Source of the DNA: Taxillus chinensis | Lineage: Eukaryota; Streptophyta; Magnoliopsida; Santalales; Loranthaceae | Direction: 5' to 3' | DNA length: 64,000 nucleotides | Assembly (NCBI GenBank): GCA_023512835.1 | Contig: CM042084.1 | Location: forward strand, 14,595,403 to 14,659,402 | Part shown: positions 1 through 11,089 of the stretch, piece by piece | How the letters are laid out: every line of letters begins with the position of its first letter | Numbering within the stretch: the stretch's first letter is position 1 | Made by a program: the position numbers and the translations under genes | The notes under the pieces: model-generated | The model's database searches: none | Told to the model about the DNA's origin: nothing | What the model saw: the letters and a program-made list of their open reading frames with translations, nothing else

Positions 1-56
1 CGTGCCTCAATTTCCAGGGAGAGATTCTAATCTAGAAGCAGAGGGAAGTATTGAGG

Positions 57-3000
57 TCAAAACAAGGGCTTCTTTCCATCTAGCATCCCCATCAAGTGAC
101 TAAAAACATGCCCCCCGCCATCTCGCAGGCCAGAATGCATGTACTCGTTGGTTATCCATAGCCTAATTCCGGGAATCTGAGAGGCAGTCTCCATGGCTAT
201 CTTGAAGTTAACATACATATCTTCATAGTAAACAGCGGCTGCAACTGGGACCTGCCAGCATTAACCAAAGGAGAAGCCAATAAGAGAGCCCCTTACAAGA
301 GTGGTACAGATAGAGACATGAAATGAAGAGAGCTCTATTTAAGAGAGACCCCTCTAGACCCTTGCTTCATTCACCCCAACAATTAAATGAACATAAAAGT
401 TGATGACTTTTTGGACTGTTTGAACAGCAATGGTTGATTATAAACTTTACCCTGCTACATGTCTGCCCTCTCAACACCTAACCAAGGAAATAGATTTTAT
501 GCATAGTGGTTTACGAAAGCAACTTCTCCTAAAATTCATACATGAATGATCAATTTAGTTTAATAGAAAAGAATATAGAGAGAAATATAGAGAGAGATAC
601 AAGAGTTGATAATCTTTTTTTTTTTTGTTAATTAACTTGCAAGGCTCTTAAATAGGCTACATAAAAACTACCCAATAAACATCAACTACCCATTATAATT
701 AAAGCTACCTTAAAGATAATTGAAACTTAAAACTCCCCATAACCCATTACAATTAAAACTACCCACTATTAATTAAAATAAACTTTCCACTAGATACCGT
801 CCCCTACGGCACATAACACATCAAACCACGTGGATGAACTGAATTGGAAAATGAATTCATAGGATTCAAATTCAAAACATTGAAAAGCCTCAGATTTTAA
901 CAGCGCCATTCTCTGATTTTTTGAAACTAAAATGGGAAATCCTAAATGGCCAAAGCCCAAGCATATCTGTTAGTAATCATATATTTTCATATTACCTCCA
1001 TCCATCATAAGGATGGATAATTTTGAAAATGTTTACAAGTTCACTTTAGGCATTTATGCAGAGAAGTCGTCTTATAGCACATCATCCCGACTAAAGCAGC
1101 CTTGGCTGAGAATAACATCAGCAAAAAATTACGAACCTTGTTGTTTTTTAGCGTGGAAATGTCATATAGTGGTGGCCAATCTACCTTCCCCGACAATAAA
1201 TGAGCAGCATCCTTAAATTGCCTCAAGGCATGAATTTCATCGAACATCCATGGAAAGATCATCTGCAAAAGCAACCATTCTATTGCTTTTATAGTGCTAA
1301 GCTAAGCATATTTCTTCTATTAGCAACATCTTATCAACATATTGAAACCAAAAAACATTACTTTGTGTGCTTGGTGTTCTTAATAAATTATTACTTATCA
1401 AAAAAGAGAAACATTAAAACTATGAAGCAGGCAATGAGCTCTTTGGCACACATTGGTAAATTTTCAAATCATCAATCAGATCACCAACCAAAGTCGACAA
1501 CAAATGACCAAAATGTTAAAAGCATGAAATCAAATAAACAAACTACCTTAGAGGGGTAAACTGAACATTTCTGTAAATGAAGAAATTTACGTAGCACTAG
1601 CAGTATACTTTTTCTCGATGCATTTTCTTTCCTCTTTTTCATATAGGAAGGACTTTCAGCAGATGGCTTGATGTTTTATGTCCAAAACAAGAATGAAGCA
1701 CAAATCAAATCAAAATCCCCAGGGAGCACCAATATAAGCCCTCCAAAAAAAACAGAAAAAAAAAAAAAAAAAAAAAAAAAACCTGCCCATGCAAAACCAT
1801 CATTTGTGTCACCCTCACCCCATTCTCTCCAAATGCTTACATGCAGGAAAGCCCACAGACTTTACACTTCCGAAGTGTTTTAACCCAGACAAGAGTATAA
1901 AATGAGATAATATATGTCCTTTACTAAAACATTCCTTGGTTTCAGCTGAATTTTTATATACCAAACACAGCTAATCCTTCACGTGAAGCCACTCATACAT
2001 AAAAGTAATCTAAAACCACGTAGTATAACAATTTTTTGTCACCTCCCCAGTGAAATATACAGGCCTCCCTTCTTTAGCGGCCTTGATTGCATCAAATTTA
2101 CCATCATCTTTGGCCCTTACTCTGTCAGCAGACCACTGTGAGGCTGCACCCTGAAGTCAAAGCATAGTGAAATCATATTACAATGTTCACACATACAATT
2201 TGATCAGTCACTTGTGATTGTAATCTGTATATGGGAGATAATACACCAATAAATATTCATGCAGGGGAAAAATGAACTTTTCCAAGAAAACAAACCTCAC
2301 AGTATATGGACTCATGCATAATAGCATAGAGTGGATTTGTATCAAAAGCCAACCAATTCTCAAACTGTACAAACAAAACAACTTGGAGTTACATCACAAC
2401 ATCGAGTTGCTGAAACCACAGACAGTGAAATATGAAATTATTTCACTTTTGCATAAGAACTAACTGAAGGTGATGCAATTTGATTGAGCATAGGCTGTTC
2501 AACTTAAATTTATTTATTTGGAACAAACTCCACACTACTTCTGAAATATATTATAATTCTCTCTCTCTCTCTCTCTCTCTTATATATATATATATATATG
2601 AGGGAGCTTGTTTCCAAGAAAAAGAGAAAGTCACGACCATAAAGGAAGCAAAACAACTGCTAGAAATTAAAACAAAGTGATGAAGAAGTTTGTGGAATAC
2701 CGAAGGCAGAATACTTTTTTTTTCTAAATGAAAAAAAAAATCAAGATTCCATATACAAATTTTCATAAATCTGTTAGCATACGATACTATTTATTTTTCA
2801 ATACTTCAATTCCAAGTACATACAAAATGAAGCTGGAAATGAGATTTCGTCAATAATAAACCAGGGTTTCTCCTCTTACAGCTTTCAAGAAATAGAAACT
2901 TATTTGCTTTTCTGCCCCAGGAACAATTACAGGATCCCACACCCTCTCAAACCTACAGGTACAGAATATGTATCAAGTGAAAGAGAAATCATACATAAAA

Positions 3001-4467
3001 TCATATACACACATGGCTAGTTCTTAAGAAAAAAGGTAGTTCATGCATGGTGCTTTACATGTAGTGCAAGCGCTCAAAGCCAGTACTTGAACCTAGCCCA
3101 GAAAGACCAAGAAGTTGCAGTCCTTTAGGGGTTAAGATACCTCCTGATGGAAGAATCACCTATACCAAACACAAAAGAGGAATCAGCATTGTGATAATTA
3201 CAAGACTAAAAGAGAACCAAAAAGGAGACAAGATCCGAATGTTTATTCACCCCGCCTCCTTCAGAACTGGCCAAGTGGAGAACCACCTCTTGAACCAGTT
3301 CAATATCCTGAGGAAATCTTTTGTAGTACTTCTCATTCTGGACAGCAACCTGTTGAAACCCAGCGTTGTAAACAGCATCTGCAGTGCAGTGGCCTCCAAT
3401 CGGAGGAATTCCTCCGGTTAGGAGGACTTGCTTCAACCCGTGTGGCGAAAAACTCAAATACGTGACAGCACAGAACCCACCGTAGCTCTACATATACAGG
3501 ATAAATGAAACAACGTGCATTTTGATGCATGAAATGAAACATGCCAAAAGGCATAATAAAAAGTTTTTTTTTTAAATGATATATTGATCATACTACTTCT
3601 ACGTACGTAAATTACCTGGCCCAGTATCGTCCATGGTCCAGCATCAGGCACAAGACGCACTCGAATAAATTCGGCATCCTTCACTATATTGTCAGCTCTG
3701 AAATGTTCTAAATAGCGCGCGAGTTCCGTGGGCGATTTTATTTGTAACATTGATGATGGCGTTAGAGGAGTTGATAAACCTGTCCCTCGCTGCAAGTTTA
3801 ATAGGACCAGGGTAGGTTGAAATATATGGAACAGAAACTTCACCCGAGACTTTCATCAAACATGCCAAGAAAAATGCCACCATGGGAAGATCGATCATAC
3901 CTGATCCATCAATACAACACGATAATCTTGACACGCTTTATTTACCCATCCACTGGACTCCGTTGGTCGTGGAGACTCGAAGCCTGGTCCACCTTGCAGA
4001 AACAACAGGTACGGTAGTGTTTGATCCTCTTTCCCAGCTAAGGAAAAAAAAACACAAAACAACCAATGTGTGTGCTCAGATTTCGATCATCGTCCACGAA
4101 GAAAAATTCATCAACGAGAGTTCAAAACAGTGATAAACCAAAGTTCCGACAGCACGTACCTGCAACGACTTCGCGAGCGAAGACGGAGATCTTCCGGGAA
4201 GTTTGGCGATCAAGGGAGTAGTCGAGGGGGGACAGTGAAGAAGTGATCGCGAAGCCGGAGCTCCGGCGCCGAGAACCATTTGCCGGCGACATGTTCAGGC
4301 GGGTTTGGTCCGTCCATGGGTGGAGCTACGGCGAAGCTCCGTCGAGGGTGGCGGTAGAGGAGGGAGTTTCGGATTCGGCCTGAGAGCGGCAAAGGAACGC
4401 GAGGCCCGAGGACAGTGGAGCAGAGTTGTTTTATTGAGAGCGGAGACGTGATTGTCGTCAACATCAA
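57..4467 (-). CDS. Prolyl iminopeptidase-like alpha/beta hydrolase gene, 10 exons, two frameshifts
   Basis: Family S33 peptidases remove N-terminal proline from peptides; the plant homologue (Arabidopsis At3g61540 type) is about 515 aa. Exons, in order of translation: 4160-4467, 3901-4037, 3616-3789, 3251-3487, 3059-3159, 2880-2954, 2296-2364, 2043-2150, 1137-1262, 57-251; all introns are GT-AG. Visible motifs: LQGGPGFES (oxyanion-hole HGGPG-like) in exon 2, MDQRGTGLS across exons 2/3, nucleophile elbow GQSYGG across exons 3/4, a late Asp in YYEDMYV and the catalytic His in RDGGGHVF in exon 10. Exon lengths sum to 1530 bases. Two places break the frame: a run of six G (plus strand 4226-4231) where FTVP must continue as LDYSLD, and a GTGTGT run in exon 6 (about 2936-2946) where FERV should be followed by WDP but reads CGIL-stop. 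The N-terminus is Ser/Arg-rich and could be a transit peptide. The identity is secure; whether the gene is alive is not. Confidence 0.88.
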
Positions 4468-7059
4468 TTTTAATTTTTAAGTGAAAATTTTTTTAGGGAT
4501 GGTCCGGATGGATATGACGTGAGAGGGGCGGGGGGCTGTGCTGTGTTGTGTGTGTGGGCGTTTTACAGGATAATTTGGAGATGGTCAGCCGCAGCCGTCC
4601 GATCTGTGAGCGTCTGTTATAACCATAATTGATTTAATCTGAAATAATTGTTTAATATATCGGATCTTCATTTTTTTTAATTCACTTTCGTCAGATTATT
4701 GAAATCCATTCATAATTTAATTTTTAAAAATGATTAAATTTATTTTTTTTATTATATTGATTGAGGGTGCATTTGATCCGTCGGTTTATTTTATTTTAAT
4801 AGAAAAAATTTTAAAATAATATATTTAATTATTTTTAAAAATTATTTTTAATTCTTTTTTTATTAAAAATAATTATGAGATAAAAATTTTAACCCATACA
4901 GCATCTAATTCTCTTTAGGTCTCGAATTGCTAAGTTTAGCCATTTACCGGTTCGAATTATTCGCTTTAAATCATAAAACCTGTAAAGCAATCACACACAC
5001 AATAATAAACACACTTGCAAAAATAATGTGAGAAACACATTCTCTTATATTAATCGAATGAGAAGGTTTACAAGTATTAAACTATTTTATAGAACCTTAC
5101 TCTCTCTATATATATATATATATCTTAATACTTTTTAATGTTTGTTACATAAAGACATACATAGCGATATATTTCATATGATGACACTAACTAACGTTTA
5201 TTGTGACTAATAGAGGAGGGGTGTTAGTTGGGATGTTTTTGTGCCTCATCGTGGGAGGTTTCTAGTATGATGAAAATGTGCTCTGCTCTAACATATGAGT
5301 GTTGCTTCTATTTTGTGTGATGATGTGATCACCTATTCGGCAGTCTAGTATACTACACTATACATGCATACGTTAAGCATATAGTTATAAGTTTTGTCTT
5401 ATTTGTAGGGTGACATGTAGTTGTGGATCATCTATTAGCACTTGTACTCACCTTATTATGCTAATGTTTCTTTTGAGGTTCGATGGGAGATAGTCTATGT
5501 ATTCTAGCTATGCGGACCAAATTATCTTTGTTTAGTCTATATCGGTGTCGATTCACGTACTCTTTGATTATTTAGATGTAGGCATTGGGAAGTTATGCTC
5601 ATAGTTTCAAATCTTTTTGGAAATTGGGGGCATAACAAAAACTGTCATGGCTGGTAGCGCTTGTTGTTGCCGAGTTTAGAATAAATGGTTTGTATGTTAT
5701 GGCTCCTTGTTTGTGGAAAGGAAAATTCAAAAATAAAAATACAAAGGCAACGTGGTATATATATATATATATAATTGCCTTCAATTGGATGATATGACTT
5801 TGGTGGATTTTTTTCTAAAAAATAAAAATAATTTTTTTATTAGTTGATGATTAGAAGGATGTTGTTAATGTTTGTGATATTGTTTTGCGGTTGTTTAATA
5901 ATTGATTACATCGACTTTTTGTTGCTCGTTTGCGGTTGTTTGATTGTATTTGTTAGTGTTGAGATTGTTTTGCAATTGTTTGATGGTACTTGTAGGTAGT
6001 GGCCTATCCACAATGTTTTTGTTTATATTGTTAAGGTTATTTGTAATGTTGATGTTTTTGCCTATCCACAAATAGGTCACTACCAATTGACTAGTACAAA
6101 AAATAGTCTATGATATTTGTCAGTCATTTATAATGTTGAGATCGATTCTCGTGCTTGATGGATTATTTATAATGTTGTTTGAAGTTTTCATATTCCATTT
6201 CTCATTTTCATTCATATTTGACAAACTTTGATATTTGTTGTTAGGGACCAATTCGGGAAAATTCGGTTATGAGGGGCCAAAATATAATCACAATTAACAT
6301 TATCTAAGTCAAGTAATAACATAAAAACATAAAAGGCTCACCAAAATCTTCTATAATCAAATCATATAACTTTTTTTTTAAAATCATATAATATATTTAT
6401 TACTATTGTAGTTAGTGGTGTATTCATCGCAAATACTTTAAAATAATAAATTATATTACTAATCCATTTTAATTATAACTATATAAATTATTAGAACTTG
6501 AGATATTAAATCTTATTAGGTGTTGATATACCAAAGTTATTAACGTTATTTTATTATTTTAATATATATATATATTAAATTCTATTTACGATAATTATGG
6601 GAACTGGGTTGTACACATATTATTAGATAATTGTACTAGGTCGAACTAAATTATTATATTCATATACATAATAGTCATTCTTATGCTTTATTACCAGGAT
6701 AACATTATTGAATATAATTATGTATATCGGTTATGTATATATTATGCAATCAATTCTATTAATATATTAATACCTTATTCAATTATGACATACCAATACA
6801 AAATTATGATATATCATAATATAATTATACAATATAATTATGATATTATGATATTGACAATAATTATAGGTCATGGTTGTAGACCTGAAATAATTTATCT
6901 ATCTATATCATTTTATTATGATGTCTTATTCAACTAATAACCGTTATTAATTATATATATATACATATATATGATCAATAATTATTCATAATTAAGCAAT
7001 ATTAATAAGTGTTCTAGGTTAGTTAGACTTACTTAATTCCTTGTAACTACAGTGGACTC

Positions 7060-7107
<48 letters not shown>

Positions 7108-7848
7108 CACCCCGTCACTGTTTGTCGCTATCATGGTGAGTTTGAGGGGAGGTATTAAGAAATATATAATAATTGTAGTTGTTAAGGGTAGAATAGTCTA
7201 CTACGTATCTTGTTTTTTAAGTTTCCATTATATTTTAGGTTGAAAAGACTATGAATATCTAATCTTATTTTCCACTCAATGAATGTACAACACAGTGGCA
7301 AGTGTTTTTTTTGATTTTCCGGAAAGGGTTGGTTTCCCACCGATTAAATAGCAAAAACGATAAAAGGTAATAATTATATAACCCTCATAAGCCCTCGGCC
7401 TCGTCAAGTAATGTCATGCGAGTAAGAAAAAAACATAGAGAACGATCAGTTTAGAGAGGCCTGATGGTTCTCAAAAATAGAGAACGAGTTTGAGATGTGA
7501 ATATTTCGAAGACAACTTAAAGTGAGTAATTTTAACTTGAGATTAACGTTTAAGATTGAAATTTTTTCTACTATAATTAAAATTAAATGAAACTCTATCG
7601 AACCATCCAAATCAAAACCTCTCATATTAATTATATATATATATGAAATACATCAAAAACATCATCAAAGTGGTTGCCCTCATATACAGTTCTAGTTACC
7701 CCTGTCTCAATATACATATAGACGCGGTTTGGTGATCGGTAGACATTGGAAAAATGAACAGGAGACCACCTTGGGGACGAAGAAGCAGATTTTTTGGATC
7801 GGTTTAAGAAAATTTCGGTATACGTATTAGCTTAGGCAAATTTTTGGT
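4468..7848. other. AT-rich intergenic region
   Basis: About 3.4 kb between two minus-strand genes. It holds the promoter side of the peptidase gene (4468-4700), short AT microsatellites near 5105-5124, 5756-5774, 6563-6577 and 6952-6973, and a longer (TA)n at about 7066-7101. The open frames here are short and low in complexity. I recognise no gene or complete mobile element. Confidence 0.7.
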
Positions 7849-8654
7849 TTAGCTACAAACCTCATCCAGAAGCTTATACCTTCTCACCTTATTCCTAAAC
7901 ACCATCTGTTTCTGAGAAACGCCGGCGCCTGCGGCCTTGTTCGACACCTCCTCCGATCTGGTCCTCCTCACACCCTTCTCCTCATCACTACACCCGTTGG
8001 GTCCCACCCGCTTCCTCCACGTCTCCTGCACCGATCGTGATCGCTCCTCCGTCGCCGGCGACCTCGTTTTTTTCACTGGCGTGCTGTGATGCGCCGGCTG
8101 CTCACCCCTGATCCGTTGACCTTTCGGGCCTCCGCTTCCGGAATTAGTCTTGCCCTCGCCGCTGTCGGCGGAGCCGCTGACTTTGTGGGACGACGACGAC
8201 GACGGCGAATATTTGGATAAGTGGGCGTGGATTTTGTGATCCAGGTCCGAGCCGGCGTTCTGAATCAGGCACCAGTTGCAGACTCGGTACGACTCGGCCG
8301 TAGGATAGAGATTGCTACAATACCTGGAAGGAAAAGAATAAACAAGAAGAAGAAGAAGAAGAAGAGGAAAAGCTGTAAAACAGAGAGAGATCGAGATCGG
8401 ATGCGTATATAGATGGGTCGATCGGTTATATATACAAGTAATATATATATGTATTGAGATGTCGTGTCGTCGGGAAAAAGCAAGACAAAGCAACAGATCG
8501 AAAAGGGAAAAGGTATCATCGATCGGAACCTGTGTTGGGATCGGAAGTGGCAGACCTTGCATCTGAAGAGCTGTTCTCGGAAACCGTGATCGCCGCACAT
8601 GCAGCACTCACGCCCGCTAGATTGTGCTTCCTTGCTACTTGTTGCCGTCTCCAT
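7849..8654 (-). CDS. Small PHD-type zinc-finger protein, 2 exons, 199 aa
   Basis: Exon 1 is 8530-8654 and exon 2 is 7849-8323, joined through a GT-AG intron in phase 2. The ATG at 8652-8654 is chosen; an in-frame GTG two codons upstream is not a start. Residues 10-60 carry a C4HC3 zinc-binding pattern: CCMC, then CKVC, then HRYC (formed across the splice), then CNWC. This spacing is that of a plant PHD-like finger, which in better known proteins reads histone tails. The rest is basic and Ser/Thr/Gly-rich (SSSSS, KGQR, KKTR, RSRS) and ends in a short conserved-looking stretch, VFRNKVRRYKLLDEVCS. A nuclear location is inferred. The precise partner or target cannot be told from sequence. A GA/CT-rich leader and a pyrimidine-rich intron are present. 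Confidence 0.8.
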
Positions 8655-9469
8655 GCTCACGTACTCATGCGGGTGGGAGTGACCAGATAGCTAGTTTAGA
8701 GACAATTTGATTTGAGAATTGAGTGGGGCGATTGGGCTGCGTCGCGGGCAGAGAGAGAGAGAGTTCCACCGCAGATGACAGTACGAGTCCACACACACAC
8801 TATTCCAAATATTTTTAAGCATCAACTTTATTAGAACAGTTTAGCTCTCAATTATTAGAACTCAAGTAATTAACGTAGTCTTAACTTAACTTAAACGCTA
8901 AAAGTTGACAGCCTTAAAATGAGACCTCGCAGGTCATGGTGTCGTCTGACACACGGTCTTAACTTTAATATTTTTGTTTTTACTTAAAAGTTATGTCATC
9001 ATAAAAATATAATATACGAATAAAAAAAAATCACTCGGATTTGGCGGACCGGAATGTTCCTGAGATTCACGAAATAAGAGGTCGCCTCCTCTTCAATTAT
9101 GGAATAATTTTACGGTGTACAATTCCCCATAAATCCTAACCATTCAATTTTTCATGCTCAAAATGTTGCCACGTAATTAATATGAAATACATACTAAAAT
9201 AAGTAATACAAATGTACAAATACATAGTAGGGCCTAGCGGACAGAACCTCCCATTATTAGGGGGCATGGCGCCCCTCAGATTATTAGGCTCTTTTCCCAT
9301 ACCGTCATTTTTCAAGCATATGTTATCTAGTATGAAACACACGGCGCTCTTGAAATTGAAACTGTTTATTCTTAATGTAAATTTTAAGGACACCTTACTA
9401 AGCTTATCTTCCTTCCTATAACTATGCCTTGCCCCTTAAGATTTAAATCCGGATTCCTCCCATGAGTAC
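8655..9469. other. Intergenic sequence upstream of the PHD-finger gene
   Basis: Contains the divergent promoter side of the PHD-finger gene, with a GA repeat near 8751-8762. A stretch near 9181-9232 is a decayed relative of the tandem units that follow at 9470-10190. No gene was recognised. Confidence 0.6.
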
Positions 9470-10190
9470 AAACGTTCCAAAATGTGCATATATGTTGTAT
9501 AAATATACTACACCATACAAATGCAATGAATTAATTAATGAAAGAAAACAGTATAGAACATATAAAATACATACTAAAATAAGGGTTAAAAGTGTACAAA
9601 TATATATTACAAGCATACTAAGAGGTATATATATAGGTGGTATAAATATACTACAACATACAAATATATTGTATTAAATAATGAAAGAAAACAGTATGGA
9701 ACATATAAAATACATGCTAAAATAAGGGGTAAAAGTGTACAAATATATGTTACAAGCTTAGAGCAACTCCAAGAGGCTCTCTATTGTCTACAAATAGAGA
9801 GCCAAATGCAAAAACAAGCTCCAACAAACTCTTCATTTGACTCTCCACATGTAGAAAAATCTACAGTGACTCTTTATTTTTGAAGAGTCACTATTCATTC
9901 TTCACATATTATTTTAATATTTATTATTATCTCTTTCCTCTCTTCTCTCTCCAAATGGAAGTTTATTATATTAAAAATATAATAAAATTTATTATTTTAA
10001 TACAAATAAAGATGAAATGAAGAGTGTTGTTGGAGTTAGAAGCAAAATAATACTTTTCACAAATAAAAAATTCTCTACATGTGAAGATAAAATACATATT
10101 ATTGTTGGAGATGCTCTTACTAAGAGGTATATATATAGGTTGTATAAGTATGCTACATCATGCAAACGTATTATATTAAATAATTAAAAA
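9470..10190. repeat. Three tandem units of about 143 bp, the third split by a MITE
   Basis: The string GTATAAATATACTAC starts at 9497 and 9640, and a close variant starts at 10142. Between them the segments with AACAGTATRGAACATATAAAA and AAAAGTGTACAAATATAT recur in the same order. Once the 356-bp insertion and its duplicated TTA are removed, the spacing of the third unit falls back to about 143 bp. Confidence 0.8.
9761..10116. mobile_element. Tourist-like MITE (PIF/Harbinger type), 356 bp
   Basis: The ends are GAGCAACTCCAA and TTGGAGATGCTC, an 11 of 12 inverted match. TTA at 9758-9760 is repeated at 10117-10119, the target duplication expected of PIF/Harbinger MITEs. No coding capacity; the interior is AT-rich. 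The neighbouring tandem unit preserves the unoccupied site (near 9610-9622). Confidence 0.88.
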
Positions 10191-10609
10191 AGAAGGAGAT
10201 AAAACTAGAAAAACAAATAGTGGTTCTTAAGTATTTCAACTTTTGTTGTACATTTTTTAAACCACCGAATGAGTTTTATTGGACTTAAATCAAGAGCATC
10301 TATTTAACTTTATTTCTTTTGTTATTTTTGTGAGTTTAACAATAGCTATATAATATATTATTTTCTTGAATAATAAGAACTTTATAATTTGCTTGTTTGA
10401 AGGAACGAGAATCTAGCATTATATTTTTAGAGTTTAGAGTTAAGTGATTATTGTTTATATGTTTGTTGAGTGAAGGAAGGAACAATAATAATCTAGTTGT
10501 AACAAATACAATAATATCAAAATAGACTTTAGAGTGTTTTATAATATAGGCTTGAATAGATAAAAATATTTGATGTAGAAATATAGGAGTTTATCTTGTC
10601 TAATGATTA

Positions 10610-11084
10610 TGTTGGGTCTCTAACGTCCCATAGATCAATCCCACATCGGTTAGGGCGGACATTAAGGTCGTCCTAATGAGGAGGCTCATGTGCACCTTGT
10701 CATAACGCGTTTTAATGGCCCGTTAGAAACAAATTCGTGCGGGCTGCGGCCCATGGGTGGGCGCGCGAGTGCCAAAGCTGATAATATTGTGATAGTGAGT
10801 GCCCTGGCCGAGGTCCAACAAGTGGTATCAGAGCCGGGTCCTCTAGGCGATGGTGGGATTGGGGAGACGTTGGGTCTCTAACGTCCCATAGATCAATCCC
10901 ACATCGGTTAGGGCGAACATTGAGGTCGTCCTAATGAGGAGGCTCATGTGCACCTTGTCACAACGCGTTTTAACGAGTCGCGGCCCGTTAGAAACAAATC
11001 CGTGTGGGCTGCGGCCCATGGGTGGGTGCGCGAGTGTCAAAGCGGATAATATTGGATAGTGAGTGCCCTGACCGAGGTCTAACA
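10610..11084 (+). mobile_element. TRIM: miniature LTR retrotransposon, 475 bp
   Basis: Two direct repeats, 10610-10820 (211 bp) and 10868-11084 (217 bp), differ at few positions and run from TGTTGGGTCTC to AGGTCYAACA; the second starts CG instead of TG. The 47-bp interior holds a primer-binding site, TGGTATCAGAGC at 10823-10834 (initiator tRNA-Met type), and a purine stretch GGGATTGGGGAGA just before the second LTR. GATTA at 10605-10609 and 11085-11089 is a perfect 5-bp target duplication. There is no coding capacity, so it must have been moved in trans. Confidence 0.93.
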
Positions 11085-11089
11085 GATTA

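Noticed and set aside
2551..2766. Short open frames with repeated Arg-Glu or Ile-Tyr
   Set aside because: They are translations of CT and TA microsatellites inside an intron.
10823..10834. tRNA-Met gene fragment
   Set aside because: The match is only the primer-binding site of an LTR element; the same holds for 25040-25051.
10610..11084. Cassandra-type TRIM with a 5S rRNA insert
   Set aside because: No 5S-like promoter or gene-like stretch is visible in the LTRs; only the TRIM architecture is supported.
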